64,000 bases of DNA from an uncultured Verrucomicrobiales bacterium (GTDB lineage: Bacteria; Verrucomicrobiota; Verrucomicrobiia; Verrucomicrobiales; Akkermansiaceae). How positions within the stretch are numbered: position 1 is the stretch's first letter; every line of letters begins with the position of its first letter. The notes under the pieces were generated by a model that was not told where the DNA came from, ran no database searches, and saw only the letters and a program-made list of their open reading frames with translations. Below are positions 49,643-59,271 of the stretch, piece by piece. The stretch is from assembly GCA_937928545.1 (NCBI GenBank), contig CALGJQ010000003.1, forward strand, positions 44,083 to 108,082. The letters run 5' to 3'. Position numbers and translations under genes: made by a program.

Positions 49643-50136
49643 TCGCTCGCGAGATCAGTAAGGCTTGGACCTTTTTTAAGGAAAAGGGAGTCAAAGAAAC
49701 CATCCTCTCCCGCGAAGCTCCCTTCCTGATTCAATTTGGGAAATACGGCGTTTGCGGCGTTCTTTCGGTCGTCGTCTTAGCGGTGGTCATTGCCCTTGGC
49801 GAAGGTCTCTTCCCTCATCACTTCTCTCAGGATCTGCCATCCAATACTCTCGCTTGGAACACCGCCATCCTCCACTTCATTGCCTTCGTCCCCTCAAATT
49901 TTGTCGCCTATGGATTGAATCGTTGGCTCGTCTTCACACCGGGTCGGCATTCCCTCGGACGAGAACTCGCCCTCTTCACCCTTATTTCCTTCCTCAGTTT
50001 TTCGATCGGCGAGATGCTACCCTTCTGGCTGATTCAAAACTTCGATCTCCCCCGCCCTGTCATCCACTTCTCCTTCATTCTTTCCTCGGCGCTCGTGAAC
50101 TTCGTCTGCCGAAAGTTCCTCGTCTTCGAGAAATAA
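49639..50136 (+). CDS. gtrA: GtrA-family membrane protein
   Basis: A 165-residue protein with four hydrophobic helices and the GtrA hallmark FGKYGVCGVLSVVVLAVV in the first, NFVAYGLNRWLVF in the second and NFVCRKFLVF at the end. GtrA proteins are thought to flip polyprenyl-phosphate-linked sugars across the inner membrane. It is coupled to argF by a 4-base overlap, and its stop abuts the end of the convergent 440-residue membrane protein gene with no gap. With the GtrB-like glycosyltransferase 1.3 kb further on, it would complete a surface-glycosylation set. Confidence 0.85.
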   Translation: MIAREISKAWTFFKEKGVKETILSREAPFLIQFGKYGVCGVLSVVVLAVVIALGEGLFPHHFSQDLPSNTLAWNTAILHFIAFVPSNFVAYGLNRWLVFTPGRHSLGRELALFTLISFLSFSIGEMLPFWLIQNFDLPRPVIHFSFILSSALVNFVCRKFLVFEK

Positions 50137-51459
50137 TCACTCCTCTGCTGCTTCTAAAAAATTGGGCTTCTTCGCTAAATACTTTTCCAACACCATCTCG
50201 GTGAACGGATCAAAAGGTTCATAGCCGCTCTCAAAATTACGATTCAGAATCACGGACCTCACTTCCCCTTCACTCCAAACGTAGCTCAGAAGCGGATTGG
50301 TCCAGCCCCAGTGATCAATATCATCGTGATCCGCCGGATTCACAAGGCCCTGTTCCTCCTTAAGGACGCCCTTAAACTCACTCCGGAATTCAATCCAACT
50401 CTGAAGGTGTCGCACATGCAGAAGCGACAGCCCTACGATTAAAGCCGACACCGACAAAGCCCACTTCTTAGTGAATCGAAAACTCGAAAGACTCGCCATA
50501 GCCGTCACAAACATAAGTAAAGGCAGAGCGGTCAGAGTCAGAGTCCTCGTTGAAAAGGAAATCCCTCCCATAATCCCCGGTGACAAAAGCGAAAGCACGC
50601 CAATCACCAAAGGCATCATCCAAGCTGCTAAAAAGGCCCTGCTCGATGAAAAGAGGTAGCCCCAAGCCGTCAAAACGACAAAAGACACTCCCATCCAAGG
50701 ATAAGGATGACCGAGCGAGGCCCCAATTGCGCCCAAGAAATGCCCCCGATTGTCAGCATCTCTCGGATTAATAATCCAGTAAGCCGCAATCATCACCGAA
50801 GCCATCGCGAGAATCGTAAAGAAGCTATTCCCCCAGCGCTCGCGATGCGAAGTCGCAAGCCATCCTCGAAAGGCAAAAAGAACGACAAAAATTGAGCCCG
50901 AGGCAATCGTGGTTTCATACAACCTCATATGAACCAAGAGCAGAGCCGCCGTTAAGATCTGCTCCACCACATTGAGCGGCCTCCGTAAGATCGCCAAGTA
51001 AAAGATCGGCCAAGCAATTGAAAGTAGCACCATGTGCTCACCATAAATCAAACACCAGCCAGCGAGATTCAGACTCGCGAGAGAAATCAAATAAAAGACG
51101 ATAAGCGCCGGACGCTCTCTCGTGGCATAGAGTGAAACCACGAAGCCCAGGACCCAAGGAAACCAGATCCCTAAACCAAAGATCACCTCTAGTAATTTCA
51201 AATCGCTCACTCCAGAGCGCACCGCCCAGACCAAAGGCCACTGCGACATCCACTCCGCATGAGCACGCGAAGGAGCAATGTTGGTAAAGGTTCCGTTATC
51301 GAGAATGATTGCGAAGTAAAACGGCCCATCGCTTCCGAAGTAGGTATCGACCGAAAAGCCAATCCACAGAGCACCTGAAATGATCGCGAAAAGCGCGACC
51401 GCACAGGATCGCACTACTCTAGGCTTTAGTTCCATCTCCGCTTCGGAATTCATGATCAT
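50137..51459 (-). CDS. Polytopic membrane protein, possible Gtr-type glycosyltransferase
   Basis: A 440-residue membrane protein with about ten hydrophobic helices, a periplasmic loop early on (IGFSVDTYFGSDGPFYF) and a soluble C-terminal tail. No motif can be named. Its ATG overlaps the stop of the GtrB-like gene by four bases. Proteins of this size and topology downstream of GtrB are, in the known Gtr systems, the dedicated glycosyltransferases that add the sugar to a surface polymer. That role is inferred from position. Asp/Glu residues in the first external loop, usual in GT-C enzymes, are present (DTYFGSDG). Confidence 0.6.
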   Translation of the reverse strand: MIMNSEAEMELKPRVVRSCAVALFAIISGALWIGFSVDTYFGSDGPFYFAIILDNGTFTNIAPSRAHAEWMSQWPLVWAVRSGVSDLKLLEVIFGLGIWFPWVLGFVVSLYATRERPALIVFYLISLASLNLAGWCLIYGEHMVLLSIAWPIFYLAILRRPLNVVEQILTAALLLVHMRLYETTIASGSIFVVLFAFRGWLATSHRERWGNSFFTILAMASVMIAAYWIINPRDADNRGHFLGAIGASLGHPYPWMGVSFVVLTAWGYLFSSSRAFLAAWMMPLVIGVLSLLSPGIMGGISFSTRTLTLTALPLLMFVTAMASLSSFRFTKKWALSVSALIVGLSLLHVRHLQSWIEFRSEFKGVLKEEQGLVNPADHDDIDHWGWTNPLLSYVWSEGEVRSVILNRNFESGYEPFDPFTEMVLEKYLAKKPNFLEAAEE

Positions 51460-52421
51460 TCTTCCAAGCCCACCTTCTCCGCCACCAGAAATTCAGGCCG
51501 CCCCTTCACCTCGGTGTAAATCCGATTGAGGTATTCCCCAATCACGCCAAGGAAAAGCAGCTGAACTCCTCCCAAAAAGAGAATCGTAACAATCGTCGCC
51601 GCAAAACCAGGAACAATCGGCAAACCCATCGCCTGAAATGGTTCAGGATAGATCTTTTGCACGACAAAAACCATCGCCCCCAGAGCCGAAAACAAGGACA
51701 CGATCAAACCCACGTAAGATGCCAACCTCAAAGGAACACCGCTAAAGGAAAAAAGACCATCACTTGCCAGCCCCAGCAATTTCTTAAAGGTGTATTTCGG
51801 CTCGCCCGCAAAGCGCGCGCTCCTCTCATACTCCAAACCGGTTTGCCGAAAGCCCGACCAAGCCCGCAAGCCCCGGAGAAAACGATTCTTCTCCGGAAAG
51901 GCCACCAAGGTATCAACGACCTTCCGATCGAGCAGGCTGAAGTCGCCCGAATCGAGAGGGAAATCCTCGATCTCAGTCATCGACTTCATCAACCGATAAA
52001 AGCAGAAGTAAGCCACTCTTTTAAAGACCCCCTCTTTTCGCTTCTTGCGGACGGCATAAACCACCTCAAATCCCTCTCGCCACTTTTCAATGAGATCTTT
52101 GATCAACTCTGGCGGATCTTGTAGATCGGCATCAATGATCGCCACGACGTCACCCGACGCAGCCTCTAGCCCCGCCGAAACAGCCGATTGATGACCAAAA
52201 TTCCGGCTTAAAATCACAAGCTTCCATTTCGGATTCTTAGCGTGCTGCTCGCGTAGCAATTCCACCGTCCGGTCCCCAGACCCATCATCGATACAAATCA
52301 CCTCATAATCCTCTGGCCAGTCTGCCGCCACCTTATCAATCCGCTCAAAAAGCGCAGGAAGCGACTCCTCCTCGTTGTAACACGGGACGATCACGCTCAG
52401 TGATTTAGGACTTTCTTTCAT
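51456..52421 (-). CDS. gtrB: GtrB-like polyprenyl-phosphate glycosyltransferase (GT2)
   Basis: A 321-residue GT2 enzyme of the dolichol-phosphate-mannose-synthase kind: VIVPCYNEEESLPAL, ICIDDGSGDRTVELL, LSRNFGHQSAVSAGLEAASGD and AIIDADLQDPPEL with the DxD motif. Two C-terminal helices follow (LASYVGLIVSLFSALGAMVF; ATIVTILFLGGVQLLFLGVIGEYLNRIY), ending in the expected ENRIYxEVKxRP-like tail. It charges polyprenyl phosphate with glucose or another sugar at the inner membrane. A 44-base gap separates it from the upstream LTA-synthase-like gene; the 440-residue gene downstream overlaps it by four bases. Confidence 0.9.
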   Translation of the reverse strand: MKESPKSLSVIVPCYNEEESLPALFERIDKVAADWPEDYEVICIDDGSGDRTVELLREQHAKNPKWKLVILSRNFGHQSAVSAGLEAASGDVVAIIDADLQDPPELIKDLIEKWREGFEVVYAVRKKRKEGVFKRVAYFCFYRLMKSMTEIEDFPLDSGDFSLLDRKVVDTLVAFPEKNRFLRGLRAWSGFRQTGLEYERSARFAGEPKYTFKKLLGLASDGLFSFSGVPLRLASYVGLIVSLFSALGAMVFVVQKIYPEPFQAMGLPIVPGFAATIVTILFLGGVQLLFLGVIGEYLNRIYTEVKGRPEFLVAEKVGLEE

Positions 52422-52465
52422 GGCGGAAAGCTATCGTTATCACCCCGAAAGGTCCGCGGCAACCC

Positions 52466-54637
52466 TCAGGGTGTCGGAACCGCGAGTTTGAATTCTTCAA
52501 ATAGACGCGCCGGAGCATCCGGAAACTTCTCAAGGAGGAGCTTTTCCCACTCCGCTGGCTCGATCGCCGCGATCACACTCCCTTCGGGGCTCATAATATC
52601 GTCCAAGTGAATCTTATCGGGAGGCTCATAGGAAAAAGGATTCTCCCAGCGAAAAGTCGCCACCCAGCCATCACGATACCAAGCCATGCAAACCCCACTC
52701 ACTCCCGTATTGCAGGCAAAGCTAATCTGCGTCCGTTCCTCTTCTAGCGGCTTTAGCAAAGAACGCCCTAGCAATCTCTGATGCTCTGGCATCCCCAATA
52801 AATCACGCAAACTGGGCAAAAGATCGAGATGCGAAGCCGAGGGCTGCGGCGGGGCCTCCGTTCCCTTGGGCCATTTCACCAAAAGAGGCACCTGGGTCTG
52901 AGCCGGCAGCAACGAAGAGCTATGGAACCAACTCCCATTCTCATAAAATTCCTCACCGTGATCACCAGTCACAATGATCACACTGTTGTCATAGCGGCCC
53001 ATCTTCTTGAGCTCGTCCACAAACTCCTTCACCTGAAAATCGATCCAAGCCACCGAGTTATGATAACGCCTCTTGAAGGAGGCGATTTCTTCCTCACTCG
53101 GGAAAGTGGGAATCCCTGAGCCGTCAAAATAATCCTGATAAGGGACTTCGAAATCCTCAGCCCAGCGATACCCATAGTGCGTCGAGTCCAAGGCAATGAA
53201 GTGAAAATTCCCGCTCGATGGCGATGCCTGCAAAGACTGCAAGGCCGATGAAAAAGACTCCTTCTCGCGCTCCGGAATTTGCGAGTAATAATCCTGCCAA
53301 TGAATCTCTCCTTCCGGCGACTGCACGAAGGCTTGGTAAATTTCTTCCGCTGACCCAAAGCTCGTCGCCCCCATATTCCGATACGAAAGATCACAAACCG
53401 TGCGGACTTCCATCCGATAATCAGCCTTCTTCAACAGATCAAACCAAGCAGGAGTAGCGAGCTGTTCTTCCTCCAAATAGGACGCCTTATCCCCTGACCA
53501 AAAGACCGGAAGCACTCCGTGAAAAAGCCCATACCACGATAAAGCCGTGGAATTCGAAGGGGCCCAAGTCCGCCCCAAAGGCTGGCACTCATGATCACGG
53601 AAATGACTCAAAAAGGGCGCATGCTCCGGAGCGATCGCATCTTGCCGCGTGCTCTCCATCATGATGATGAAAATATCCGGCCGCGAAACATCCTCGGCGA
53701 CCGTCTCACCAAGAACTGGCGCACTCTTCGGAAAAAACTTCACCTGAAACTCCGCGACGCCAAGTGGAGGCTCCATCCCCTTCGTTAAATGAATGTCGTA
53801 AACATTGTGCTCCCAGCGCAGGGCGTTGCGCGACTTCCAGTTCGTCCCGACATATTTTTCGGCCCAAACTCCAGCCCAAAGTCCAAGGAGGAAGATCACT
53901 AGAATCCAGCGTCGAGGCTGCAATCGTGAGGCCCATTTCAAATCAGCCAACCAATGGCAGAGGAGATAAATCCCCCAAACTAAGGCAAAGAACCCCAGCA
54001 CAACCACCCAAGACGGAATCGCAACCCCACTCGAAGCAAGGTTTGCTCCGAGATCAAACCGCCCGGCTTCATCCAATTGATTGAGCAGATTGATGATTGG
54101 ATTTTTCCAAGTCACAATCGCCACGAAATCGGCCAAAATCACAAAAGGAAAGCAGGCCGCAATCACCCACGGCCAGCGGCGCATCCGCTCCGGAGCCAGC
54201 GCTCCCGCCAAGCCACACCCCACCCAGTAACATCCCACGACCACCGCTCCTGTCAAAATCCGACCTAACATCGCACTCAGCTTCTCCAGCCAAGTGAAAG
54301 GAAAGCCATCCAGCACGAGATAATTGTGCAGTCCAAAAACACCCACCGAGAGAATGAACCACATCCAATGAAACTGATGCTTCTCACCACACCATCGTCG
54401 AAAACTCTCAACCATCGTGCGACCTGATAACTTGATCCACAACAAGCCTCCCAACGCCGCTCCTCCCAGTCCCCACCATATCGCTAAGATCATATTAGAC
54501 CCGAAATTCCCCGCTCCTTTCACCCACGGAGCGCGAGGCCAATCAAAAGCAATCGCCACGAAGAAGGGCAAGAGAACAATAATCGCTCCCCCAACCCAAA
54601 AAGGGCCGTGCCAGCGATCACTTAACTTTCGATTCAT
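52466..54637 (-). CDS. LTA-synthase-like sulfatase-fold membrane protein
   Basis: A 723-residue protein: several N-terminal membrane helices (to about 260), then a periplasmic alkaline-phosphatase/sulfatase-fold domain with DIFIIMMESTRQDAIAPEHA, the nucleophile region APSNSTALSWYGLFHG, and VIIVTGDHGEEFYENGSW. This is the plan of LtaS, OpgB and EptA-like transferases that move phosphoglycerol or phosphoethanolamine onto envelope glycans. The ATG at 54637 follows an excellent GAGGAGGTGG site 9 bases upstream, one of the few strong ribosome binding sites here, and is preferred over an upstream start at 54673. It heads a probable operon with gtrB and the 440-residue protein. Confidence 0.82.
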   Translation of the reverse strand: MNRKLSDRWHGPFWVGGAIIVLLPFFVAIAFDWPRAPWVKGAGNFGSNMILAIWWGLGGAALGGLLWIKLSGRTMVESFRRWCGEKHQFHWMWFILSVGVFGLHNYLVLDGFPFTWLEKLSAMLGRILTGAVVVGCYWVGCGLAGALAPERMRRWPWVIAACFPFVILADFVAIVTWKNPIINLLNQLDEAGRFDLGANLASSGVAIPSWVVVLGFFALVWGIYLLCHWLADLKWASRLQPRRWILVIFLLGLWAGVWAEKYVGTNWKSRNALRWEHNVYDIHLTKGMEPPLGVAEFQVKFFPKSAPVLGETVAEDVSRPDIFIIMMESTRQDAIAPEHAPFLSHFRDHECQPLGRTWAPSNSTALSWYGLFHGVLPVFWSGDKASYLEEEQLATPAWFDLLKKADYRMEVRTVCDLSYRNMGATSFGSAEEIYQAFVQSPEGEIHWQDYYSQIPEREKESFSSALQSLQASPSSGNFHFIALDSTHYGYRWAEDFEVPYQDYFDGSGIPTFPSEEEIASFKRRYHNSVAWIDFQVKEFVDELKKMGRYDNSVIIVTGDHGEEFYENGSWFHSSSLLPAQTQVPLLVKWPKGTEAPPQPSASHLDLLPSLRDLLGMPEHQRLLGRSLLKPLEEERTQISFACNTGVSGVCMAWYRDGWVATFRWENPFSYEPPDKIHLDDIMSPEGSVIAAIEPAEWEKLLLEKFPDAPARLFEEFKLAVPTP

Positions 54638-54744
54638 CACAAACCCACCTCCTCGGGACGCCCGAAGTATCACGAATCAATAAAAGAAGCAACATTCCCC
54701 TCATTGTAGAATGAGCTCATTTTTGGAATTCAAAAATCCGCAGC

Positions 54745-55944
54745 CTATTTCTTCTCACCTGACGGTACCTTCTCAAGCTGACCTCCTTCTGGAATCACCG
54801 CTACCTTTACCGGCTTCACCTTCAAAATTACGCTCGCTGACATCCTAGCATCCAGTCGATGTTTTAAGGAGGATTCGATCGACTCGCTCGTCCGTTCGAC
54901 ATTTCCTTCAAAGACCACCTTGTTATCAATCTTAACCCTAATTTGTTCTTCTAGGTCGATCAGTTCATCGCTGAGATAAAGAGTAATTTCATCGTCTCCC
55001 GCTCCATTAATCGCAATCTCCGGCCCCTTCACCTCCGCTTCGATCACGCCTTCAGGCTTTCCACCCAACCAGTAGAATCGCTCCGAGCGCGTTCCAGACT
55101 TCCCCCAGATCACTTTCTTTGGCCAAGGATCTCGTGTTTGACTCGCCATCCACGGAACAGCCTCAGCATCCTTTTTCTTCATCCAATGTCCGTCCTCTGG
55201 GTAGATCGTGACTTTGTGCTCATAGCCTCCCCGCTCTTTCTGCAGCTTGGCCAATTTCTCCTTCCACTTCGCTGCTACTTCATTGCGCTGATAGGCGGAA
55301 TCTTTCCCGCCCATATAAATCCGAAAAGGTAAATTATAGAGACCATCGGCCGATACCCCATTCGGATGCCCCGCCATCATGCTCGCCGCGCCAAAGCGAT
55401 CCGCGAGGCGAGGAGCGAGTTGATAAACCCCATCTCCCCCAGCCGAATACCCCATGAGATAAACCTTATTCGGATCAACCCCGTACTTCGCGACCATGTC
55501 TTCGATGAGTTTTGCAAAAAGCTCATCAATATGAGGCTCATGCCACAGGTTCCACGTATTCGTCGGAGCCCTTGGCGCGACATACCATCCCTCTTTAGGA
55601 ACATACAGTTGGATCTGATTACTCCATTGCTGATCGTTCACTCTCGCCGGCGCTCCTCCTCCGCCGTGCATTGAGATGAAAAGACGCCGCTCACCCGCCT
55701 TCGCTTCCCCATAGAGCTTGCCAACACATTTCATTGTCTGGCCAGCAGCCGTGATCTCGAAACTTTTAAAGCCCTCTTTCACCTCCTTCATCTCCAAACT
55801 CCGGCTTGCAGCAAGCTTCGTAAAAACTTCCTGCGTAAGCTTAGCAGACTCCTCTTTACTTAATTGCCCAATAGAGGGCCCCATCAAACAAAGGAGAAAG
55901 AAAAACGGCTTCAACATTTTCAAAGAATGAGCCGCATTTTTCAC
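54745..55944 (-). CDS. Exported esterase (PHB-depolymerase/dienelactone-hydrolase-like)
   Basis: A 399-residue exported alpha/beta hydrolase. ISMHGGGGAPA forms the oxyanion loop, KVYLMGYSAGGDGVYQLAP carries the nucleophile Ser in GYSAG, and IYPEDGHWM has the catalytic His. Residues about 300-399 form a separate beta-rich region. The signal sequence lies near MLKPFFFLLCLMGPSIG; the ATG at 55917 is also a possible start. The enzyme probably splits polyester or acyl-sugar esters outside the cytoplasm; the substrate is not readable. It is divergent from the coiled-coil protein gene. Confidence 0.75.
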   Translation of the reverse strand: MKNAAHSLKMLKPFFFLLCLMGPSIGQLSKEESAKLTQEVFTKLAASRSLEMKEVKEGFKSFEITAAGQTMKCVGKLYGEAKAGERRLFISMHGGGGAPARVNDQQWSNQIQLYVPKEGWYVAPRAPTNTWNLWHEPHIDELFAKLIEDMVAKYGVDPNKVYLMGYSAGGDGVYQLAPRLADRFGAASMMAGHPNGVSADGLYNLPFRIYMGGKDSAYQRNEVAAKWKEKLAKLQKERGGYEHKVTIYPEDGHWMKKKDAEAVPWMASQTRDPWPKKVIWGKSGTRSERFYWLGGKPEGVIEAEVKGPEIAINGAGDDEITLYLSDELIDLEEQIRVKIDNKVVFEGNVERTSESIESSLKHRLDARMSASVILKVKPVKVAVIPEGGQLEKVPSGEKK

Positions 55945-55997
55945 GAGACGATCATTTTATCCCTGTTTCCCCTCTAATTTTGTGTGAAGCTCGACGG

Positions 55998-56927
55998 ATG
56001 AAATTTTTACCCAGCCTCGTCATCGCCGCCCTCGCGGGTCTCATCGTCTTCTTTGTTCAGGAAAGTCGCCTCAACGATCTGCGCGACGAGCTTTCCAAAA
56101 AAGAAACATCATTGGAAGAAGTGACAGCGCAAAACCGCACTACGACGATCTCAAAAAGCGCCTCAACACCCAGCCCAGTTACATCGACCAAGAGCCGAGA
56201 CATCACCGAGACACGTCCCGAAGAAGAAGAGAAAGAAGAAAAAGAAAACCCCATGCGTTCAATGGCTAAGGTCTTTGAAACCGATGCTGGGCGCGCGATG
56301 TTAAAACAGGGTATCGAGGCTAGCCTTCCTATGTTCTATGGAGACTTCATCGAATCGCTCGACCTTAACGAAGAAGAAACGAAATACTTCAAAGGCCTCC
56401 TCGCTGACAAACTACTCAATCAACAGCAACTCGGCATGAAGTGGATGCAAGCTGATGCCGAAACCCGCCTCGAAGTCGAAGCCGAAATGGAGACCCTCAA
56501 GAAAGAAGACGAAGCAAAAATCGCCGAGTTTCTTCAAAGCGAAGAAGACACTGCCGCCTTAAAGCAATACGAAGAACAGCTCCCAGAACGCCAGCACATG
56601 GCAGGGATCCGTAACGCTCTCGCCGACGAGCCTCTCTCCCCCGAGAAAGAAGAGCGCCTTGTCGAAACGCTCTATCAAGCACGTCTCAACTCCGGCGAAG
56701 GAAATGCGAGTGAAGAAGAAAACTGGCAGGCCCTTGCCGAAACCGGCGACTTCGGCTCAATTCAAGAGCGCTGGAAACAGACCGATGCGCTCATCGAAAA
56801 AGAAGTCCCAACCCTTCTCTCCGAGGGGCAATCCGAAGCCTTTTTAGAACATTGGAGAACTACCCGAGAATTCCAGGTAACCCAGTATCAGATGGGCATG
56901 CAGATGCTCGGCATTAAGAAAAAATAG
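55998..56927 (+). CDS. Membrane-anchored coiled-coil protein, unknown function
   Basis: With ATG 55998 the product has 309 residues: one N-terminal membrane helix (LPSLVIAALAGLIVFFVQ), a coiled coil (about 20-50), a Ser/Thr-rich then Glu-rich linker (TRPEEEEKEEKEN), and a long helical domain rich in Glu and Gln. No family is recognised. It resembles periplasmic or membrane-associated helical proteins seen in Verrucomicrobia. The gene is convergent with the SHD1/hydrolase gene, four bases separating their ends. Confidence 0.55.
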   Translation: MKFLPSLVIAALAGLIVFFVQESRLNDLRDELSKKETSLEEVTAQNRTTTISKSASTPSPVTSTKSRDITETRPEEEEKEEKENPMRSMAKVFETDAGRAMLKQGIEASLPMFYGDFIESLDLNEEETKYFKGLLADKLLNQQQLGMKWMQADAETRLEVEAEMETLKKEDEAKIAEFLQSEEDTAALKQYEEQLPERQHMAGIRNALADEPLSPEKEERLVETLYQARLNSGEGNASEEENWQALAETGDFGSIQERWKQTDALIEKEVPTLLSEGQSEAFLEHWRTTREFQVTQYQMGMQMLGIKKK

Positions 56928-56931
56928 CAGA

Positions 56932-57972
56932 TCACTCTTTGGTTTCTTCACGAAGCTCATCGAACCATTTGAGCGCCTTGGCAAAATGTTCACGGCTCAT
57001 TCCATGCCCCCCTTCAAAAACTTCCTGCCGGACATTTTTGAAGCGGTCCTTTTTCAGTTCCTTGGCAACCTGTTCCCCCTTATCTGGCGGAGCGATCTTA
57101 TCTTCATTTCCATTGCTCACGAAAAAAGCGGCTTTTCGGAAAGCCTTCTTGTCTGATTTGTAACTATCAATCGCTCTGGTCATCATCATTTCATTGCACC
57201 CCCCCATAAAAAATCCGGCAGGGCGATGATCATGAACTTCGTAAAGGTAAACTGATAGGTAGCAGCAGTTTTTGGCACCTCCCGAATTCCCACCAAAATA
57301 CCAGTCCGAGTCGTCTAACGAGGGCCAATTTTTAAGAAGTTCGAAAATTGCTGAATAAGTGGCGTGCCCTCTGACATCCCAACTCTTAGTCGATTGCCCC
57401 TCCCCAACCTCGAATGCCTGCGCCCCGATGACGACGTATCCCGCCTCATTGGCAACCTTAGCCACCCCTTTCACCTTGTCCGCGTTCTTCCCCGGAAGAG
57501 TGTCGTTCACAAAATAAATCGGATAAGGTTTGCTCGGATCAAAATTCGGGGGGAACGCGACAGAAGCCTTATAACTAATCAGATCAATTTTGGGGCTCCA
57601 ATCCTGCTCCTCTTGAGTGAGCTTCATAGTGAAGCTTTGGACTTGTCCCGGGATAATGGCTTTGCCATCGGGAAGCACTAACTTGCCGGTATTCGCAATA
57701 TCATCCTCTCCGCTTAGCCCAGCGATGGCATCCTTAACAGCCTGTCGTGATTCCTCGCTTAACTTCTCCAATGGAACCATCACCTCTTTACCCTTAACGA
57801 CGATTTTAACAGCATCATCTTCCACCGCTACGATCTTGGCCTGAATGTCACGCCCCTTGGTATCCGTAAGCGTAATCACTTTGGATTCCGCGGCTAACAT
57901 CGAGGGAATGAGCAAGTTCACCCCTAAAAAAATTAGAATTAGAGACAAGGCCTTCACAAAGGAAAGAATCAT
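56932..57972 (-). CDS. Exported SHD1-like plus alpha/beta-hydrolase protein
   Basis: A 346-residue exported protein. After the signal sequence comes a 60-residue SHD1-like (SLA1 homology domain 1) module, TDTKGRDIQAKIVAVEDDAVK then GKEVMVPLEKLSEESRQ, common in secreted planctomycete and verrucomicrobial proteins. The rest is an esterase-like alpha/beta fold with DWYFGGNSGGAKN (nucleophile Ser in GNSGG), NEDKIAPP (Asp position) and FEGGHGMSREH (catalytic His). The hydrolase part resembles the previous secreted esterase in general plan but not in sequence. It ends four bases from the convergent coiled-coil gene. Confidence 0.7.
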   Translation of the reverse strand: MILSFVKALSLILIFLGVNLLIPSMLAAESKVITLTDTKGRDIQAKIVAVEDDAVKIVVKGKEVMVPLEKLSEESRQAVKDAIAGLSGEDDIANTGKLVLPDGKAIIPGQVQSFTMKLTQEEQDWSPKIDLISYKASVAFPPNFDPSKPYPIYFVNDTLPGKNADKVKGVAKVANEAGYVVIGAQAFEVGEGQSTKSWDVRGHATYSAIFELLKNWPSLDDSDWYFGGNSGGAKNCCYLSVYLYEVHDHRPAGFFMGGCNEMMMTRAIDSYKSDKKAFRKAAFFVSNGNEDKIAPPDKGEQVAKELKKDRFKNVRQEVFEGGHGMSREHFAKALKWFDELREETKE

Positions 57973-58053
57973 CTCAAAACGATGTAAATCAATAAACTTT
58001 TCAAAGAACCCACATCAGAAAAAAGCAATAATCTGAGAAGAACACTAGCGGTT

Positions 58054-59271
58054 CTATCTTGGGAGCTCTGTAAGGAGAAAATGAATTTCGTCATCCGTGA
58101 TACTGAGAGGAGGCATAATGACAATCGTATTTAAAATAGGACGTGTCAGAACACCACGTTTTCTCAACTTAAGACAAAAATCCTGCCCACAGCCATCGAT
58201 ATCAAACCCGATGATCAAACCAACCCGTCGGATCGCTTTCACGTAAGATCGCTTCCGGAGTTCACCTTCTAGATAGGCCCCTTTCCTCTCAACTTCAGCG
58301 AGCGTGTCCTCTTTTTCAAAGACCTCAAGACTCGCCAAAGCTACCGCGCAACCAAGAGCATTTCCGGTGTAGCTATGACCATAGTAAAAAGTTCGATCAG
58401 CCCCCTTGAATCCCTCGTAGATCTCCTCCGTCGTCAAGGTCGCGGCAAGAGGCATTGTCCCACCGGTGAGGCCTTTTGCCAGGCAGAGAAAATCCGGGAT
58501 CACCTCTTCTTTTTGACAGGCAAACATCGCGCCAGTTCGCCCGAAGCCCGTCATCACCTCGTCAAGAATGAGATGAATCCCATTCTCCAGACTCCATGCT
58601 CGAAGCTTCGCCAACATTCCACTTGGCCAAGTCCGCATTTGATTCACTCCCTGGATCAAGGGCTCAATCACGACTGCCGAAGCGCTCTCGATGACCACCT
58701 GCGGAAGCGCCAAAAGATCATCGAATGTCGCAACCCGATAAACCTGTAATCCCGCCTCCGCGTATCCCTTGATAAAACGCGAAACCCCGCCGACCGAAGC
58801 CGCTCCGAGAGTGTCACCATGATAAGCATTCTCAAAAGCAATGATCCCCGTTTTCTCGCCCTGACCATTTTGCTGCCGCCATTGTAGCGACATCTTAAAA
58901 GCGACCTCCAAAGCCGTAGATCCATCGTCCGAGAAGAAGCAACGTTCAAGCGTCTTTGGAAAAAAGGAGCAGAGCTTTTCGGCCAACTCGCTCGCCCGAT
59001 CGTTCGCGAGCCCAAGGTAAGAGCTATGGCACAACTTCGCCGCTTGCTCTTGAATCGCAGCAACCAAATCAGGATGACAATGACCATGGATGTTCGTCCA
59101 AATACTGGAATTGGCATCGAGATAGCGACGCCCCTCCACATCAAAAAGCCAACTCCCCTCCCCCCGCGAAATCACAACCGGGTCCTCACCTTCCCAAATT
59201 TCTTGGTCCGTGAAGGGATGCCACGCATGGGCATGGTCAGCAGAAACCCACTTATTGCGGTGGGCCTTCAT
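58054..59271 (-). CDS. bioA: Adenosylmethionine-8-amino-7-oxononanoate aminotransferase BioA
   Basis: PLP-dependent transaminase that converts KAPA to DAPA in biotin synthesis, using S-adenosylmethionine as amino donor. The 405-residue protein has DGEGRRYLDANSSIWTNIHGH-like N-terminal binding (residues DVEGRRYLD), SDDGSTALEVAFKMS, FENAYHGDTLGAASVGG, LILDEVMTGFGRTG, the PLP Lys in LCLAKGLTGG and YYGHSYTGN. The ATG at 59271 is chosen because the frame beyond it, which opens at 59355, has no family similarity. No other bio genes are adjacent. The gene overlaps the end of the small upstream gene by 20 bases. Confidence 0.93.
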   Translation of the reverse strand: MKAHRNKWVSADHAHAWHPFTDQEIWEGEDPVVISRGEGSWLFDVEGRRYLDANSSIWTNIHGHCHPDLVAAIQEQAAKLCHSSYLGLANDRASELAEKLCSFFPKTLERCFFSDDGSTALEVAFKMSLQWRQQNGQGEKTGIIAFENAYHGDTLGAASVGGVSRFIKGYAEAGLQVYRVATFDDLLALPQVVIESASAVVIEPLIQGVNQMRTWPSGMLAKLRAWSLENGIHLILDEVMTGFGRTGAMFACQKEEVIPDFLCLAKGLTGGTMPLAATLTTEEIYEGFKGADRTFYYGHSYTGNALGCAVALASLEVFEKEDTLAEVERKGAYLEGELRKRSYVKAIRRVGLIIGFDIDGCGQDFCLKLRKRGVLTRPILNTIVIMPPLSITDDEIHFLLTELPR

